From NCBI GenBank assembly GCA_025352845.1, contig JANXSC010000360.1:1-9873 (forward strand): a stretch of DNA of 9,873 bases, read 5' to 3'. The notes beneath the pieces were generated by a model. It did no database searches and was not told the origin of the DNA. It saw only the letters and a program-made list of their open reading frames with translations. The translations under genes and the position numbers were made by a program. Shown here one piece after another: positions 8,333 to 9,873 of this stretch. Numbering within the stretch: position 1 is the first letter of the stretch; every line of letters begins with the position of its first letter. This stretch comes from Opitutaceae bacterium (lineage in GTDB: Bacteria > Verrucomicrobiota > Verrucomicrobiia > Opitutales > Opitutaceae).

Positions 8333-8337
8333 AGGTG
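8297..8337. other. AT-rich junction where two convergent truncated genes meet
   Basis: To the left the plus-strand enolase-like sequence stops making sense after A117 (8296). To the right the minus-strand YcaQ-like sequence stops making sense after about L55 (8338). The roughly 41 bases between them fit neither gene, and the core at 8299-8334 is about 69% A+T in GC-rich surroundings. This is best read as the scar of a deletion or rearrangement that removed the 3' parts of both genes, possibly with filler DNA. No IS end or target duplication is recognisable. Confidence 0.65.
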
Positions 8338-8502
8338 CAGATCGTGCATGCGCCCGCACACGTTGATCGGATCGATCTGGATGTAGCCGTGGTGGGCGAG
8401 GGCGGTGGCGATGTCAGGGTGCGGTTCGTCCAGACCGAGGCTCCGGCGCAGAAAGCGGCGGGCCGCGAGACGGGTGACGACGAGGGGTTCGGGTGGGCGC
8501 AC
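8302..8502 (-). pseudogene. YcaQ-like winged-helix DNA-binding protein (DNA crosslink-repair glycosylase family), 3' part lost
   Basis: This is a 66-residue frame starting with GTG at 8502; an in-frame stop three codons upstream limits any extension. Residues 8-55 match the N-terminus of the YcaQ/winged-helix family: TRLAARRFLRRSLGL, then ATALAHHGYIQIDPINVCGR and MHDL. The IQID-I core is the recognisable family signature. Intact members are several hundred residues long and E. coli YcaQ unhooks interstrand DNA crosslinks. Here the family sequence ends near base 8338 and the last residues (HLHSGVFCNWI) are unrelated, so the gene is a remnant. It starts 27 bases beyond the terminator of the sigma-factor gene on the same strand, so it would need its own promoter; none is obvious. 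No Shine-Dalgarno precedes the GTG. Confidence 0.72.
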
Positions 8503-8529
8503 GCGTGGGACTCAGCGGGCCGGCGTGGG

Positions 8530-8565
8530 AAAAACAAGGCCGCGTCGCGCGGGGCGCCGCGGCCT
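8530..8565 (-). terminator. Intrinsic terminator of the ECF sigma-factor gene
   Basis: AGGCCGCG (8537-8544) pairs perfectly with CGCGGCCT (8558-8565) around a GC-rich 13-base loop. Read on the minus strand, the hairpin is followed by TGTTTTT. It lies about 34 bases past the sigma-factor stop codon and upstream of the YcaQ-like remnant. Confidence 0.85.
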
Positions 8566-8599
8566 AGGGGGTGGTGGTGGCTTGAACGCGGGTGCGCGA

Positions 8600-9331
8600 C
8601 TACGCGGCCGACACTTCAGACTGACCGCCGCTGCGCAGCGACTCGAACCAATCGGTGGGAGAACTGTCGGCGGAAAATTCCGGGCAGGTTTCGGCGAGCA
8701 GGGTGCGGAGGCTGGCGCGGGCGCGCGCGATGCGACTCTTTACCGTGCCGACTTTGAGGCCAAGCGCACAGGCAATCTCCTCGTAGGAGCGATCGAGGAG
8801 GTTGCGGTGCGTCAGAATCTCGCGGTGGGCGGCATCGAGTTTTTTCATGCAGTCCGAAACGAGGGCGGTGAACTCCTGCGTGGCGGCGGAGCGCGCCGGG
8901 CTCGGGGACTCCGCGGCGATGAGGTCGGCGAAGGTCGCGGTGCCGTCGGTGCCGACGGTGCAATCCAGCGAGAGCGTGAGGTGCCGGCGGCGGCGGAAAA
9001 AATACCAGTAGCGGTTGCGCGCGAGGTTGAGCGCGATGCGGTGCAGCCAGGTGGCGAGCGAGGAATCGCCGCGGAAGCGGGCGAGCCCGCGATACGCGCG
9101 GATGAAGGTGTCCTGCACGATATCCTCCGCATCGGCGCGGTTGCGGAGGAGGGCGAAGGTCACCGCGATAATTTTCTCGCGATGGCGGCCCACAATTTCG
9201 TCGAACGCGGCGGCATCGCCGGCGTTGAAGCGGCGCACGAGCTCCGCGTCGTGATTGGCTTCAAGACGCGAAGGGCTGACGGTCGTGGGTGGAGTGGGGC
9301 TGACGGAAGCGGAGTTGGAGGAGGGAGTCAT
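8600..9331 (-). CDS. ECF (extracytoplasmic function) RNA polymerase sigma factor, sigma-70 family
   Basis: This 243-residue cytoplasmic sigma factor directs RNA polymerase to a specific promoter set. Region 2 spans about 28-112: ELVRRFNAGDAAAFDEIV, then DAEDIVQDTFIRAYRGLARF for core binding and -10 recognition, and SSLATWLHRIALNLARNRYW. A variable linker (113-156) follows an arginine-rich FFRRRRH. Region 4 spans about 157-213, with the helix-turn-helix SYEEIACALGLKVGTVKSR and the trailing IARARASLRTLL for -35 recognition. The first 27 residues are a serine/proline/threonine-rich tail and the last 30 are also outside the core domains, so it is longer than the usual ECF size of about 190. The ATG at 9331 has no Shine-Dalgarno; a later start near residue 22 cannot be excluded. 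No anti-sigma gene follows: a terminator sits 34 bases downstream. The divergent receptor gene is a possible target (inference). Confidence 0.93.
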   Translation of the reverse strand: MTPSSNSASVSPTPPTTVSPSRLEANHDAELVRRFNAGDAAAFDEIVGRHREKIIAVTFALLRNRADAEDIVQDTFIRAYRGLARFRGDSSLATWLHRIALNLARNRYWYFFRRRRHLTLSLDCTVGTDGTATFADLIAAESPSPARSAATQEFTALVSDCMKKLDAAHREILTHRNLLDRSYEEIACALGLKVGTVKSRIARARASLRTLLAETCPEFSADSSPTDWFESLRSGGQSEVSAA

Positions 9332-9678
9332 GGATGTTGAGAGCGGAGAGCTGGGTGAGGGAACGGTTTCACCTCGTCGCCTGCTACCTCGCCGCGTGCC
9401 ACCGGAGGGCGTGTTCCCGCCAAGGTGGTGCCGGGGTGAGGGTTAACATTTTTGAGGCAGCGGAGGTGCGGGACGCGGGGTCGCGGAGACCGTGCAGATT
9501 GCGCGAGTTACCCGCGCGAACCTTGCAGACTGCATCGCGTGGAGCGTGACGTAACAATTCAGCAACCGTCCGCCCGTTGCCACAGCTAGCTCTTGACTGC
9601 GATTTTGGCCGGGCTCTTGCTGACAAATCAAATGATGCCGACGGCGACGCCGACACCAAGGAACCATCACACTATACT
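9332..9678. promoter_or_regulatory. Divergent spacer between ECF sigma factor and second TonB receptor
   Basis: About 347 bases carry no convincing gene; the small frames here lack family signatures. As both flanking genes start outward from it, it should contain both promoters. A TTGACT at 9593-9598 resembles a plus-strand -35 box but lacks a matching -10 at normal spacing. On the minus strand a GGGAAC-containing segment near 9415 vaguely resembles an ECF -35 element. Short similar words GCAGATTGC (9494-9502) and GCAGACTGC (9525-9533) occur 31 bases apart. AAGGAA at 9658-9663 is the only ribosome-binding-like sequence and sits 15 bases before the ATG, farther than usual. None of these is secure. 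Confidence 0.35.
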
Positions 9679-9873
9679 ATGAAAATATCCTCCATGATGA
9701 AGCTGACTCTGCGGCTGATCGCCTTGGGCGTGACGCTGGCGGGCGGCTTGTTCGGCCAGGGAATCACGACGTCCGCGATTAGCGGATTCGTCACGAACAA
9801 GACCGGAGCTCCGGTCGCCGGGGCAACGGTGACCGCGCTCCACGAGCCGTCGGGCACGACGGCGACGACGACG
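9679..9873 (+). CDS. TonB-dependent receptor / Oar-like protein, N-terminus only (runs off window)
   Basis: The first 65 residues are visible. Residues 1 to about 26 form a signal peptide (MKISSMMKLTLRLIALGVTL then AGGLFGQG). Next comes the start of a carboxypeptidase-regulatory-like beta-sandwich: SAISGFVTNKTGAPVAGATV and TALHEPSGTTATTT. This pattern is typical of large outer-membrane TonB-dependent receptors of the Oar type, with a signal peptide directly followed by this domain. The plug and barrel are beyond the window, so other proteins with the same domain cannot be ruled out. It is divergent from the ECF sigma factor, which may control it. It differs in sequence from the receptor at 1004-4030, so the two are not recent duplicates over the visible part. 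Confidence 0.8.
   Translation, partial: MKISSMMKLTLRLIALGVTLAGGLFGQGITTSAISGFVTNKTGAPVAGATVTALHEPSGTTATTT

Noticed and set aside
8405..9340. Plus-strand open frame of 311 codons opposite the sigma factor
   Set aside because: Its composition is dominated by Gly, Arg, Ala and Glu and mirrors the sigma gene's codons; the minus strand has unmistakable ECF regions 2 and 4.
9494..9533. Short repeated words GCAGATTGC and GCAGACTGC upstream of the second receptor, considered as activator sites
   Set aside because: There are only two 9-base words, not identical and without a recognised factor; too weak to call.
9673..9678. TATACT directly before the ATG at 9679, a possible -10 box giving a leaderless transcript
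   Set aside because: A -10 box touching the start codon would place transcription inside the gene, and no matching -35 is seen.

Overview
The window looks like a high-GC member of the Verrucomicrobiota, probably close to Opitutaceae. That is an inference from gene content: a PVC-type (Planctomycetes-Verrucomicrobia) secreted dehydrogenase with a C-terminal heme-c domain, large TonB-dependent receptors with carboxypeptidase-like N-terminal domains and no SusD partner, and a XylR-type sugar regulator. No rRNA, tRNA or CRISPR array is visible.

Left part (1-1003). The first 90 bases look like the end of an insertion sequence, with two 20-base repeats at a 22-base period and a terminal ACA. It abuts the 3' side of a minus-strand XylR-type regulator remnant (91-829). 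That gene has also lost one base near 509-516, and its C-terminal AraC-type DNA-binding domain is absent. An AT-rich divergent spacer (830-1003) with a 13-base palindrome follows.

Centre (1004-7881). Two large, intact plus-strand genes form the core: a 1008-residue TonB-dependent outer-membrane receptor, then a 1238-residue secreted protein joining a ThuA-like domain, a PVC-type beta-propeller dehydrogenase, HEAT-like repeats and a CxxCH cytochrome c domain. The likely logic is uptake of a carbohydrate or related compound across the outer membrane and its oxidation in the periplasm. The broken regulator presumably once controlled this locus.

Right part (7882-9873). An enolase-superfamily gene begins 64 bases after the dehydrogenase but is cut after about 117 residues. 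A minus-strand YcaQ-like winged-helix gene is likewise cut after about 55 residues. The two remnants point at each other and meet at an AT-rich scar (about 8297-8337), so this is most likely a deletion or rearrangement junction. Beyond it lie a clear intrinsic terminator, a minus-strand ECF sigma factor, a spacer of about 350 bases, and the start of a second, divergent TonB-dependent receptor that runs off the window.

I see no clear new system. The most informative points are the three genes broken around an otherwise intact uptake and oxidation pair, and the terminal-repeat structure at the left edge.
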